From assembly GCF_023558375.1 (NCBI RefSeq), contig NZ_CP083761.1, positions 434,001 to 498,000 of the forward strand: a DNA stretch of 64,000 bases. The letters run 5' to 3'. Made by a program: the position numbers and the translations under genes. Of this stretch, positions 43,767-51,402 are shown piece by piece. The notes under the pieces were generated by a model that was not told the origin of the DNA, searched no databases, and saw only the letters and a list, made by a program, of their open reading frames with translations. Within the stretch, counting starts at the first letter, position 1; every line of letters starts with the position of its first letter. The stretch comes from Chroococcidiopsis sp. CCMEE 29. GTDB lineage: Bacteria > Cyanobacteriota > Cyanobacteriia > Cyanobacteriales > Chroococcidiopsidaceae.

Positions 43767-44774
43767 TTACTGCTTGTAGTATGCTCGATACCATTGAATG
43801 AAGCGATGAAGACCTTGCTCTATTGGTGTTGTAGGCTTAAACCCCACATCTCTAGTTAAATCATCTACATCGGCATAAGTGCATGGCACATCACCGGGTT
43901 GCATGGGCAATAAATTCTTTTTAGCTGTTTTGCCTAAAGCCTTTTCAATCACTTCAATAAATGTCAGCAACTCAACTGGACTGTTGTTGCCAATGTTGTA
44001 AAGCTTGTAAGGTGCAATGGTTTTCGCAGCATCAGGACTGTTGGCACTCGCGTTTGATTTAGCTTGAGGAGGCTGATGCATCACCCGAATCACGCCTTCA
44101 ATCACGTCATCGATATAAGTAAAATCGCGCTTCATTTTACCGAAGTTATAAACATCGATCGGTTTGCCTGATTCAATCGCTTTGACGAACTTGAAGTAAG
44201 CCATATCGGGTCGCCCCCAAGGACCGTAGACTGTGAAGAAGCGCAGCCCAGTTGTCGGTAGCTGGTAAAGATGGCTGTAAACATGGGCAGTCAATTCATT
44301 CGCCTTTTTACTGGCGGCGTACAGAGAAATCGGATGATCGACATTATCAGTGGTAGCAAACGGTACTTTGGTATTGGCACCGTAAACTGAACTAGAGGAA
44401 GCAAACACCAGATGTTTGACTTGACTCTGGCGACATCCCTCTAACAAGTTGACAAAACCAGAAAGATTAGTGTCTACGTAGGCGAAGGGATTTTGTAGGG
44501 AATAACGGACTCCAGCTTGAGCTGCCAAATTAACGACATAATCAAATTTATGTGCTTGAAACAGCTGGAGCATGCGATCGCGATCGGCCAAGTCAAGCAA
44601 CTGAAAAGTAAATCCTGCTTGAGGATGGAGTTGAGCCAATCTATCTTGCTTTAAATTCACCTCGTAGTAGTCATTCAGGTTATCAATGCCGTAAACCTGG
44701 ATTTCCTCTGTTAATAAACGCTGAGCGAAGTGATAACCGATAAATCCGGCAACTCCAGTAACCAGTACTTTCAT
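43767..44774 (-). CDS. NAD-dependent epimerase, UDP-glucuronate 4-epimerase-like
   Basis: 335 residues. Extended SDR: TGVAGFIGYHFAQRL near 6-20, YGIDNLNDYYEVNLKQDRL near 33-51 (the DNLNDYY motif typical of UDP-glucuronate/UDP-galacturonate epimerases), LAAQAGVRYSLQNP near 83-96, SSSSVYG near 126, and catalytic YAASKKANE near 152-160. LRFFTVYGPWGRPDMA follows. Predicted to invert C4 of UDP-glucuronic acid for acidic polysaccharide (capsule or LPS). All catalytic residues are intact. The UDP-glucose 4-epimerase alternative is less likely given the DNLNDYY motif. Confidence 0.92.
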   Translation of the reverse strand: MKVLVTGVAGFIGYHFAQRLLTEEIQVYGIDNLNDYYEVNLKQDRLAQLHPQAGFTFQLLDLADRDRMLQLFQAHKFDYVVNLAAQAGVRYSLQNPFAYVDTNLSGFVNLLEGCRQSQVKHLVFASSSSVYGANTKVPFATTDNVDHPISLYAASKKANELTAHVYSHLYQLPTTGLRFFTVYGPWGRPDMAYFKFVKAIESGKPIDVYNFGKMKRDFTYIDDVIEGVIRVMHQPPQAKSNASANSPDAAKTIAPYKLYNIGNNSPVELLTFIEVIEKALGKTAKKNLLPMQPGDVPCTYADVDDLTRDVGFKPTTPIEQGLHRFIQWYRAYYKQ

Positions 44775-44846
44775 TGATGATTGGCTCTCTTATTTATCAT
44801 GGATAATACTATGGCTGCATCAATCATATTCATAGCTTGCAGAAGT

Positions 44847-46772
44847 TTAGCCTTCTCGTTCAGCGAGTTCTAACCAACGTTCAGTAGCGGTGTCGATCGC
44901 CTGACTCAATTGAGCTAAACGATTAGATAGCTGCTGCATTTCGCTAAAGCCACTCAGAGAATTGTTGTAGAGAACCTTTTCAATCTCTTCTTTTTCAGCT
45001 TCCATTTGGGGAATTTGAATTTCGAGCATCTCGTATTCACGCTTTTCTTTGTAAGAAAGCTTGCGCGGTTTGGATGCTGTAGCTTGTGGGGAAGCAGGAG
45101 TTGGGATTTTAGATTTTAGATTTTGGATTTTAGATTCTGAGGGTTTGGTTTCCGCCTCTTCTTCAGCTTTCTTATAATCCAGATACGTTGAGTAGTTGCC
45201 GGGATATTGGCGTAGATGACCACTAGATTCGAAAGCAAAGATGGTGTCGATCGCGCGATCAAGGAAATAGCGATCGTGCGACACTACAATCACACAACCA
45301 TTAAAGTCCTCCAAATACTCTTCCAGAACAGCCAACGTTTGCACATCCAAATCATTCGTCGGCTCGTCCAAAATCAGTACATTCGGCGCACTCATTAGCA
45401 CCCGCAACAGAAATAGCCGTCGCTTTTCACCGCCAGAGAGCTTGTAAATCGGTGCGTATTGTTGATTTGGCGGAAACAGAAACCGTTCCAACATCTGGGA
45501 AGCGGTTATTATACTTCCATCTGCCGTTTTGACCAATTCCGCCACGCTTTTGAGGTATTCGATCACCCGCTGGTTTTCATTCAGCGTCAGATCGTCGGAG
45601 TGCTGGTTGAAATAACCAATGTGAATGGTGGAACCAATTTCTACAGTGCCAGAGTCAGGGTGCACTCGTCCAGTTATGATATCCATCAGCGTGGATTTAC
45701 CTGCACCGTTGCTACCAATAATGCCGACTCGGTCTTCTGGCTCAAAGGTGTAGGTGAAGTCTCTAATCAAGGTCCGGCCGTTGTAAGACTTGCAGATGTT
45801 CGTTAGCTCAATAACTTTCTTGCCAATGCGACGACCTGCGGTGGAAATATCAACCTTGCTCTGCACTTGCTTAAATTCCTGCACTTGCATCGCCTGAATG
45901 CGATCAATCCTCGCTTTTTGCTTGGTACTGCGGGCTTTCGGTCCCCGCTTTAACCATTCCAGCTCTCGCCGCAATACCCCTACATGTTTACGCTGAGTAC
46001 TAGCTGCGGCTTCCTCTGCTTCTGCCTTTTTCTCTAAGTAGTAGGCATAGTTGCCAGAGTAGGCGTACAAGTCTCCCCGATCAATTTCCAGAATCCGATT
46101 CGTCACGCGATCCAAAAAGTAGCGATCGTGGGTGATTAGCAACAATGCCCCCCGGTAGCGATGCAAATAGCTCTGCAACCACTCAACCGACAGAGCATCC
46201 AGGTGGTTTGTCGGTTCATCCATCAGCAACACGTCCGGTTCTAACAATAGAGCTGCCGCGAGAGCAATCCGCTTGCGGTAGCCACCAGATAGGTCGCCAA
46301 TCTTGGCATCAAAATCTTGAATACCTAACTTGGTCAGAATAATTTTGGCATTGGTTTCCACTTCCCACGCACCCGCCGCTTCAATGCGTTGAGAGACGTT
46401 AGATAGACGTGCCATCAGCTTCTCAGCATCGCCCTGCCCACGTGCCATTAGTTGGTTCGAAAGTTCCTCATACTCCCGCACTAAAGCCATGTGTTCGCCA
46501 CTGTCAGCAAACACCTGCTCCAAAACGGTGCGATTTTCGTCCAATTCTGGTTGTTGAGGTAGATAGACAATCTTGGCTCCCGAATTGACCCAGACTTCAC
46601 CGCTGTCAATCGGCTCCAATCCAGCAATAATTTTCAGTAAAGTCGATTTTCCGGAGCCGTTCGTTCCAATTAGCCCGACTTTATCCCCTTCATCTAGGCT
46701 AAAACTGGCATCTCTCAAGATTTCCTTGATGCCAAAGTCTTTCTTGACCGATCGCAGCGTAAAGATAGTCAT
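44847..46772 (-). CDS. ABC-F family ATPase (translation factor type)
   Basis: 641 residues with two ABC domains and no membrane segment. Domain 1: GTNGSGKSTLLK (about 36-47), LSGGYRKRIALA and LLMDEPTNHLD; domain 2: GSNGAGKSTLMD, LSGGEKRRLFLLRVL and LILDEPTNDLD. The linker between them is Lys/Arg-rich (VLRRELEWLKRGPKARSTKQKARIDRI), the P-site tRNA interaction motif of ABC-F proteins. A C-terminal coiled coil (about 580-640) resembles Uup, which acts on ribosomes or branched DNA. The linker before it (about 545-557) is encoded by a heptamer repeat. EttA- or antibiotic-resistance-type roles are less likely. Confidence 0.92.
   Translation of the reverse strand: MTIFTLRSVKKDFGIKEILRDASFSLDEGDKVGLIGTNGSGKSTLLKIIAGLEPIDSGEVWVNSGAKIVYLPQQPELDENRTVLEQVFADSGEHMALVREYEELSNQLMARGQGDAEKLMARLSNVSQRIEAAGAWEVETNAKIILTKLGIQDFDAKIGDLSGGYRKRIALAAALLLEPDVLLMDEPTNHLDALSVEWLQSYLHRYRGALLLITHDRYFLDRVTNRILEIDRGDLYAYSGNYAYYLEKKAEAEEAAASTQRKHVGVLRRELEWLKRGPKARSTKQKARIDRIQAMQVQEFKQVQSKVDISTAGRRIGKKVIELTNICKSYNGRTLIRDFTYTFEPEDRVGIIGSNGAGKSTLMDIITGRVHPDSGTVEIGSTIHIGYFNQHSDDLTLNENQRVIEYLKSVAELVKTADGSIITASQMLERFLFPPNQQYAPIYKLSGGEKRRLFLLRVLMSAPNVLILDEPTNDLDVQTLAVLEEYLEDFNGCVIVVSHDRYFLDRAIDTIFAFESSGHLRQYPGNYSTYLDYKKAEEEAETKPSESKIQNLKSKIPTPASPQATASKPRKLSYKEKREYEMLEIQIPQMEAEKEEIEKVLYNNSLSGFSEMQQLSNRLAQLSQAIDTATERWLELAEREG
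45102..45137. repeat. Heptamer repeat inside the ABC-F coding sequence
   Basis: ATTTTAG/ATTTTGG units within the gene, read as SKIQNLKSKI in the linker before the C-terminal coiled coil. Length keeps the frame. Confidence 0.85.
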
Positions 46773-46927
46773 TGGTTACAGGTTATCTCCCAATCACCTA
46801 GTCTAACGCTGCCTTGGGTGGGAGAGTGTCTAATCTATAAAACCTCAGCTACTATCCACTAACGAAAGCCCCACAGGGAGCAATCTGGGTGGGTGGCGCT
46901 GGTGGTGGCTGGGATAAGTCCTGCTAA

Positions 46928-46965
46928 GGGGCTGTACCCCTGGCTTTGCCAGGAACTAGCGCTAG
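46928..46965. repeat. Three consecutive short palindromes
   Basis: GGGG-CTGTA-CCCC (46928-46940), CCTGGC-TTT-GCCAGG (46939-46953) and CTAGCGCTAG (46956-46965) lie in tandem. No T-tract follows, so a simple terminator is unlikely. Confidence 0.7.
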
Positions 46966-47082
46966 GAGGCGATCGCTAACAGGAAATGCGTCATCCTGAG
47001 GTTAATTGTCAAACCGAGAGCAAAGCTTGACTCAGAGCACCTTATTGTAGCCAGGCTTACATAACGGCTTAACAATAAAGCA

Positions 47083-47123
47083 ATTCCTCCGGTAGAAGTA
47101 GGTATATTCCTGCGGTAGAAGTT
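47083..47123. repeat. Pair of 18-bp direct repeats, 23-bp period
   Basis: ATTCCTCCGGTAGAAGTA (47083-47100) and ATTCCTGCGGTAGAAGTT (47106-47123) match at 16 of 18 positions, one about two helical turns from the other. They lie about 160 bases before the next gene and could be binding sites for a regulator. Confidence 0.6.
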
Positions 47124-47280
47124 AGCGTAAACAAATGTTTTCACAATTGATTAAGTCGAGGTTGATAGGTTCCTAAATCTATCCTCTTCAGATCTACTGA
47201 ATCCAGCAGTCGATTAAGTCGCGATAACGTTTTTAAGAATCAACAACTCAGGGATTGAGAACATACAAGGAACCATAAAT

Positions 47281-47775
47281 ATGAAACCTTCTGATTTATC
47301 CAAAGCTGTGTGGGCTAGTGCCTTTGCTGTAAGTTTGGCTACTTTGCCTTTAGGTATGTCTGTTTCTGCCCAAACTAATGGTTCTGCGGGTGGCACTACA
47401 GGCGCTGGCACCACAGGTACTGGCACTACAGGCACTGGCACCACAGGCACTGATACGGCTCCTGGTACTGGCGTTACGACTCCCGGTACTGGCACTACAG
47501 GCACTGATACGGCTCCTGGTACTGGCGTTACGACTCCCGGTACTGGTACCACAGGCACTGATACAGCTCCCGGTACTGGCACTACTACAGATACCACCCC
47601 TTACCAAGGAACTACCACTACGAGGGGCGATCGCGGCGGTTTTGATTGGGGCTGGCTAGGCTTAATCGGTCTAGCCGGTCTAGCCGGTCTATTGGGTGGC
47701 AATCGCAATCGTGAAGAACCCCAGGCTTATCGCGATCCTAATGAGACGACAACTCGTTCTGGTTCTAGATACTAG
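47281..47775 (+). CDS. Exported repeat protein with WGxxGxxG C-terminal anchor
   Basis: 164 residues. N-terminal signal peptide (VWASAFAVSLATLPLGMSVSAQ, cut near SAQ around residue 31), then Gly/Thr/Pro-rich low-complexity repeats (about 33-107), then FDWGWLGLIGLAGLAGLLGG (about 120-139) followed by a basic NRNRE. The last part matches the WGxxGxxG-CTERM sorting-type motif of cyanobacterial surface proteins: a tryptophan-glycine signal, hydrophobic helix and basic tail. Probably anchored in the envelope or processed there. The 18-residue repeat makes length variation likely. Function unknown. Confidence 0.8.
   Translation: MKPSDLSKAVWASAFAVSLATLPLGMSVSAQTNGSAGGTTGAGTTGTGTTGTGTTGTDTAPGTGVTTPGTGTTGTDTAPGTGVTTPGTGTTGTDTAPGTGTTTDTTPYQGTTTTRGDRGGFDWGWLGLIGLAGLAGLLGGNRNREEPQAYRDPNETTTRSGSRY
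47437..47598 (+). repeat. 54-bp tandem repeat, three units, inside the anchor-protein gene
   Basis: Three units of 54 bases coding GTTGTDTAPGTGVTTPGT; the first two are almost identical in DNA, the third degenerates in its second half. Suggests recent expansion by slippage or unequal recombination. Confidence 0.85.
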
Positions 47776-47867
47776 GACAAATCCTCCTATCAAGCCGAAA
47801 TACCTAAAACACAATTCTAAAAATATTTTTAGCGCAATTGTGTTCCTGAAATTGGTTGGTAGGAGGA

Positions 47868-47880
47868 TGATAATCATTAG
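47868..47880. promoter_or_regulatory. Possible Zur/Fur-like half-conserved box
   Basis: TGATAATCATTAG resembles the cyanobacterial Zur consensus TGATAATnATTATCA in its left half and centre, but the right half continues GTT instead of TCA. It lies about 195 bases before the DUF2993 gene. Weak. Confidence 0.2.
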
Positions 47881-48074
47881 TTGTTTGCGAGGGAGGGGTA
47901 ACAAATTTAGGATTACCTACCGATTTGAAATTCCCAGCCACAAGGTACCCAAACCTGCTAAATTCAACTGGGAAGCCTAGTCCACCGAGTTGCATATTCC
48001 AAGATGTAGATTCGCTATCAACTACCGAACGTCTACATTAACCAGTAATAGGAATATGAGGATATAGCAAAGTA

Positions 48075-48815
48075 ATGCATGAAGAGCCAAGATTGGAGGA
48101 GCAGATACTTAGCAAAGTAGCAGAAATAGGGCTATCTACAAAGTTAGACGCATCAGAGAAAATCGACGTTGATGTCCAAACTGATCTACTGAAGTTAATT
48201 CTGGGAAATGCAGATTCGGTTGAAGTTGCAGGTCAAGGTTTGGTAATTCAAAAAGATATTCGTGTGCAGGAAATGGAATTGCATACGGATAGCCTTCATA
48301 TCAATCCTGTGAGGGCTATTTTTGGTCAAGTTGAACTGGATCAACCACTAGATGCAACTGTCCGGATTGTACTAACAGAACAAGATATCAACCGCGCACT
48401 CAACTCAGACTACATCCTCAACAATATACCAAGCTTAGAATTGAATGTGGATGGTCAAAGAGTGAAGTTGGAAATGCAACAGATGGAATTACTGCTACCT
48501 GGTACTGGCAGGATGGTAATTAAGGGCAAGACGCTGCTACATGAAGTGGACAATACTAGGCAATTCGATTTCACTGCCAGTTTTCGCCCACGCAAACTTT
48601 CGCAGCCAGTATTACTAGAGAAATTCAACTGCACGGAAGGACAGAGCGTTTCCCTAGAATTTGCTGTAGCCTTGTTGCAGAAGCTCAAAGAAATAACGCA
48701 CTTACCGTATTTAGAATTAGAGACAATGGCACTCCGGCTTGAGGAGATAGAGGTGCAAGAAGGCAGCCTAACGCTTCAAGCAAAAGCTCGTGTAAGACAA
48801 CTCCCTTCCTCTTAA
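48075..48815 (+). CDS. DUF2993 (LmeA-like) protein
   Basis: 246 residues without an obvious signal peptide. LEEQILSKVAEIGLSTKLDASEKIDVDVQTDLLKLILGNADSVEVAGQGLVIQKDIRVQEMEL (about 7-70) and ATVRIVLTEQDINRALNSDYI are the hallmark of DUF2993, a beta-rich tubular lipid-binding fold common in cyanobacteria and actinobacteria. LmeA in mycobacteria is envelope-associated and binds phospholipids; the role here is unknown. It lies 37 bases before the interrupted aldo/keto reductase gene on the same strand. Confidence 0.85.
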   Translation: MHEEPRLEEQILSKVAEIGLSTKLDASEKIDVDVQTDLLKLILGNADSVEVAGQGLVIQKDIRVQEMELHTDSLHINPVRAIFGQVELDQPLDATVRIVLTEQDINRALNSDYILNNIPSLELNVDGQRVKLEMQQMELLLPGTGRMVIKGKTLLHEVDNTRQFDFTASFRPRKLSQPVLLEKFNCTEGQSVSLEFAVALLQKLKEITHLPYLELETMALRLEEIEVQEGSLTLQAKARVRQLPSS

Positions 48816-49027
48816 AGGAATAGTTTTTCTCACTCATAGGTGTTGCTGCACGATGAACTTACCTGAATTAAGCCGACTACAGCTGACTCCCGATTTAAAC
48901 ATCTGTCGGGTATTAAATGGGATGTGGCAGGTGTCTGGCGCTCACGGAGATATAGATTCAAAGGGCGCGATCGCCAGTATGTTTCAGTACATGGATGCTG
49001 GCTTCACCACTTGGGATCTGGCAGATC

Positions 49028-49030
49028 ATT
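49028..49030. repeat. Target-site duplication, left copy (ATT)
   Basis: ATT directly before the left end of the IS5-type element; the other copy is 49998-50000. Confidence 0.75.
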
Positions 49031-49997
49031 AGACTTCTTGCAAATTAGGTTATGTAATCTAGAGGGAGGCAGCAATGGAGTGTAGTGCTTGCCTGCGGCT
49101 CCACAAAAGTAGAAAAATCAGGACAACACAATCTAATCAGCGTCCTGATGAATTCTAAAATAGCTCAAACACTATCACAATTACAATTCAAACGTCGCTT
49201 CGGCGTGCAACCAGATACATTCAAGCACATCATCAAAGCTCTCAAACCTGCCTGGAGAGCCACACCAAAACCAGGTGCCAAGCCGAAACTGGGCATTGAA
49301 CAGCGAGTGCTAATTGCTTTAGAGTATTGGCGGGAGTATCGCACCTACTTCCACATTGGCAGCAGTTGGGGCGTGAGTGAATCAACCGTCTGCCGCATCG
49401 TTCATTGGGTTGAAGATAGGTTAATGGCATCAGGACAATTTCGCCTGCCTGGGAAGAAACAGTTGGTGCGTGGATTTGGTCAGCCAGCTGTCGTGGTGAT
49501 GGATGTGACCGAAACGCCGATTGAACGACCGAAGCGTCACCAACGCTGGTTCTATTCTGGCAAGAAGAAGCAACATACGCTCAAATGCCAACTAGTGATC
49601 GAGCAAACAACTGGACGAATTATTTGCACCTACTTTGGTAAAGGACGACGGCATGACTTCAAGCTGTTTCAAGCTTCAGGGATTCACTTCCACCCACAAA
49701 TCGAAAGCTTGCAAGACAAGGGGTATCAGGGTATCCAAAAGTTACATGCTAACAGTCATCTACCTCACAAGAAGCCTAGAGGCGGACAACTCACGCCGGC
49801 GCAAAAGTTAGATAATCGAGCCTTAGCCCGTCGTCGAGTTGTAATTGAGCAAACCAATCGTTGCTTGAAAATCTTCCGCATTCTAGCGGAGCGCTATCGC
49901 AACCGGCGGCGGCGCTTCGGGTTGCGCTGTAATCTCATTGCTGCCTTATACAACTACGAATGCTCTCAAGCTGCTTGATTTAATTTGCAAGAAGTCT
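49031..49997 (+). mobile_element. Complete IS5-type insertion sequence, 967 bp
   Basis: Perfect 17-bp terminal inverted repeat AGACTTCTTGCAAATTA at 49031-49047 and, inverted, at 49981-49997. Three-base ATT duplication flanks it. One transposase gene in the same orientation as the host gene. Length, 3-bp duplication and transposase type fit the IS5 family. Confidence 0.93.
49148..49978 (+). CDS. IS5 family transposase (DDE/HARBI1-like)
   Basis: 276 residues from ATG 49148; the frame extends further upstream. N-terminal helix-turn-helix region (YFHIGSSWGVSESTVCRIVHWVEDRL) binds the ends. Catalytic triad: Asp in VVMDVTETPIERP, Asp in LQDKGYQG, Glu in VVIEQTNRCLKIFRIL. The C-terminus is strongly basic (RYRNRRRRFGLRCN). 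All residues are present in one uninterrupted frame, so the copy is probably functional. Confidence 0.93.
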   Translation: MNSKIAQTLSQLQFKRRFGVQPDTFKHIIKALKPAWRATPKPGAKPKLGIEQRVLIALEYWREYRTYFHIGSSWGVSESTVCRIVHWVEDRLMASGQFRLPGKKQLVRGFGQPAVVVMDVTETPIERPKRHQRWFYSGKKKQHTLKCQLVIEQTTGRIICTYFGKGRRHDFKLFQASGIHFHPQIESLQDKGYQGIQKLHANSHLPHKKPRGGQLTPAQKLDNRALARRRVVIEQTNRCLKIFRILAERYRNRRRRFGLRCNLIAALYNYECSQAA

Positions 49998-50000
49998 ATT
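49998..50000. repeat. Target-site duplication, right copy (ATT)
   Basis: Second ATT directly after the right inverted repeat. Confidence 0.75.
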
Positions 50001-50881
50001 ATGGTCCAGCTGAAGACTTCATTGGCGAGTTCAGGCATCAGCTTATTGCCACCCGTGGCAAAGCGGCTGTTTCTAACCTACAAGCATTCACTAAGTGGGT
50101 GCCAAGACCGACGAAAATGACTCGTCGCTTGGTTGAACAGAACATCAATAGATCCTTAAGTAGGATGAGGGTTGAAGCTCTCGACCTACTGCAATTTCAC
50201 TGGTGGGAATATCGAGATAAAAACTACCTAAATGCCCTCTCTTACCTGTCGGAACTTCAGTCAGCGGGAAAAATCAAGCATCTGGCGTTGACCAACTTTG
50301 ATACTGAACACTTGAAAATCATTACTCAGGCGGACTTTAAGATAGTCTCCAATCAAGTGCAGTTTTCTCTCATTGACCGTCGCCCTGTAGTACAGATGGT
50401 GCAGTTTTGTCAGGAGCATAATATCAAACTCCTTGCCTACGGGACAATCTGTGGAGGTTTGTTGTCAGAGCAGTATTTAGGACAACCTGAACCACGAGGC
50501 GGAGCATTGAACACGGCTTCCCTGAGGAAATATAAGAATATGGTGGATGCCTGGGGTGGTTGGAGCTTATTTCAACAACTACTGTCAGCACTCAAAGACA
50601 TTGCAGACAAATACGCAGTAAGTGTCCCCAATGTTGCGGTTCGTTACATTCTTGACCAGCCAATGGTAGCAGGTGCAATTGTTGGGGCTAGGCTTGGTAA
50701 ATCAGAACATTTGGCGGATAACGCCAGGGTATTTGATTTCACGCTAGATGCAGATGATTTTGCTCGGATCGAAGCTGTACTTCAGGAGGCACGGGATCTG
50801 TATCAGCTAATCGGTGACTGTGGAGATGAATATCGGCGCTGACTAAATTAGTGGCGAGTGGCGGGGCGAATTGGTAAAAGC

Positions 50882-51271
50882 ATGACAAACACACATGATG
50901 AAGTATTAGCTGCTAACGAGGCTTTTTACCGAGCTTTTGAGAAAAAGGACATCGAAGCCATGAGTGCTGTTTGGTCACAGGGGACTGGCAGTCTGTGTAT
51001 TCACCCTGGACGTAATCTGCTGCGAGGATGGAAAGAGATTCGCTCCTCCTGGGAAATGATATTTAAAAATACTCAATATATTGAAATTGAAATAGACATT
51101 CTCGTAAAAGAGGTACGTAATAATATTGCCTACGTCGTGCTTGTCGAAAATTTACTCCAAGTCAGCGGCGCTAGAAGAGTTCGAGCCCAGTCAATGGCTA
51201 CAAATATGTTTGAGCTAATGGCTCAGAAGTGGTATTTAGTCCATCATCACGGTAGCCCCTTGATGCGTTAG
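50882..51271 (+). CDS. SnoaL/NTF2-like protein (DUF4440 type)
   Basis: 129 residues from ATG 50882. DEVLAANEAFYRAFEKKDIEAMSAVWSQGTGSLCIHPGRNLLRGWKEIRSSWEMIF (about 5-60) is the typical alpha-helical start and first strand of the SnoaL-like/DUF4440 cone fold, and the C-terminal KWYLVHHHGSPL is also usual. Such small proteins are enzymes (cyclases, isomerases) or ligand-binding proteins; homologues in cyanobacteria are uncharacterised. It lies 39 bases after the interrupted aldo/keto reductase and was probably cotranscribed with it before the insertion. Confidence 0.85.
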   Translation: MTNTHDEVLAANEAFYRAFEKKDIEAMSAVWSQGTGSLCIHPGRNLLRGWKEIRSSWEMIFKNTQYIEIEIDILVKEVRNNIAYVVLVENLLQVSGARRVRAQSMATNMFELMAQKWYLVHHHGSPLMR

Positions 51272-51352
51272 AGTTTTCTTCCCGATAAACTCCACTTGTT
51301 GGGTAGATATTCTCATTTGAGCAGCAAGAGGAGCTAAGGAAACAAGATTGCC

Positions 51353-51402
51353 ATCTAAAATCCAAAATCTAAAATCCAAAATCTAAAATCCAAAATCCAA
51401 AA
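51353..51402. repeat. Heptamer tandem repeat abutting a start codon
   Basis: Seven units of ATCTAAA/ATCCAAA ending in ...CCAAA directly followed by ATG at 51402. The normal ribosome-binding region of the downstream gene is thus made of repeat DNA. Confidence 0.85.

Larger units (their letters stand above)
46773..47280. other. Intergenic region with hairpin cluster and direct repeats
   Basis: About 500 bases, no credible gene. Contains three adjacent palindromes (46928-46965: GGGG-CTGTA-CCCC, CCTGGC-TTT-GCCAGG, CTAGCGCTAG) and two 18-bp direct repeats at 47083-47100 and 47106-47123. Together these suggest an inserted small palindromic element and a possible regulatory repeat pair upstream of the anchor-protein gene. 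Confidence 0.55.
48853..50842 (+). pseudogene. Aldo/keto reductase gene split by an IS5-type element
   Basis: N-terminal part 48853-49030 reads MNLPELSRLQLTPDLNICRV, LNGMWQVSGAHGDID and ends TWDLADH; C-terminal part from 50001 resumes YGPAEDFIGEFRHQL and continues to the stop at 50842. Removing the insertion sequence and one ATT copy yields 1020 bases, a 339-residue protein, with DLADHYGPAED at the join, the catalytic Tyr motif of aldo/keto reductases. WHEYRD-like text (LLQFHWWEYRDKNY) and LALTNFDTEHL are also typical. The downstream fragment has its own ORF but lacks the catalytic Asp-Tyr pair and N-terminal beta strands, so it should be inactive. Confidence 0.93.

Noticed and set aside
47868-47880. 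Zur box controlling the DUF2993 gene
   Set aside because: Only part of the palindrome matches and it lies far upstream; kept as a low-confidence site only.
50001-50842. Intact aldo/keto reductase gene after the IS element
   Set aside because: The N-terminal strand, catalytic Asp and first part are on the other side of the element; this is only the C-terminal fragment.
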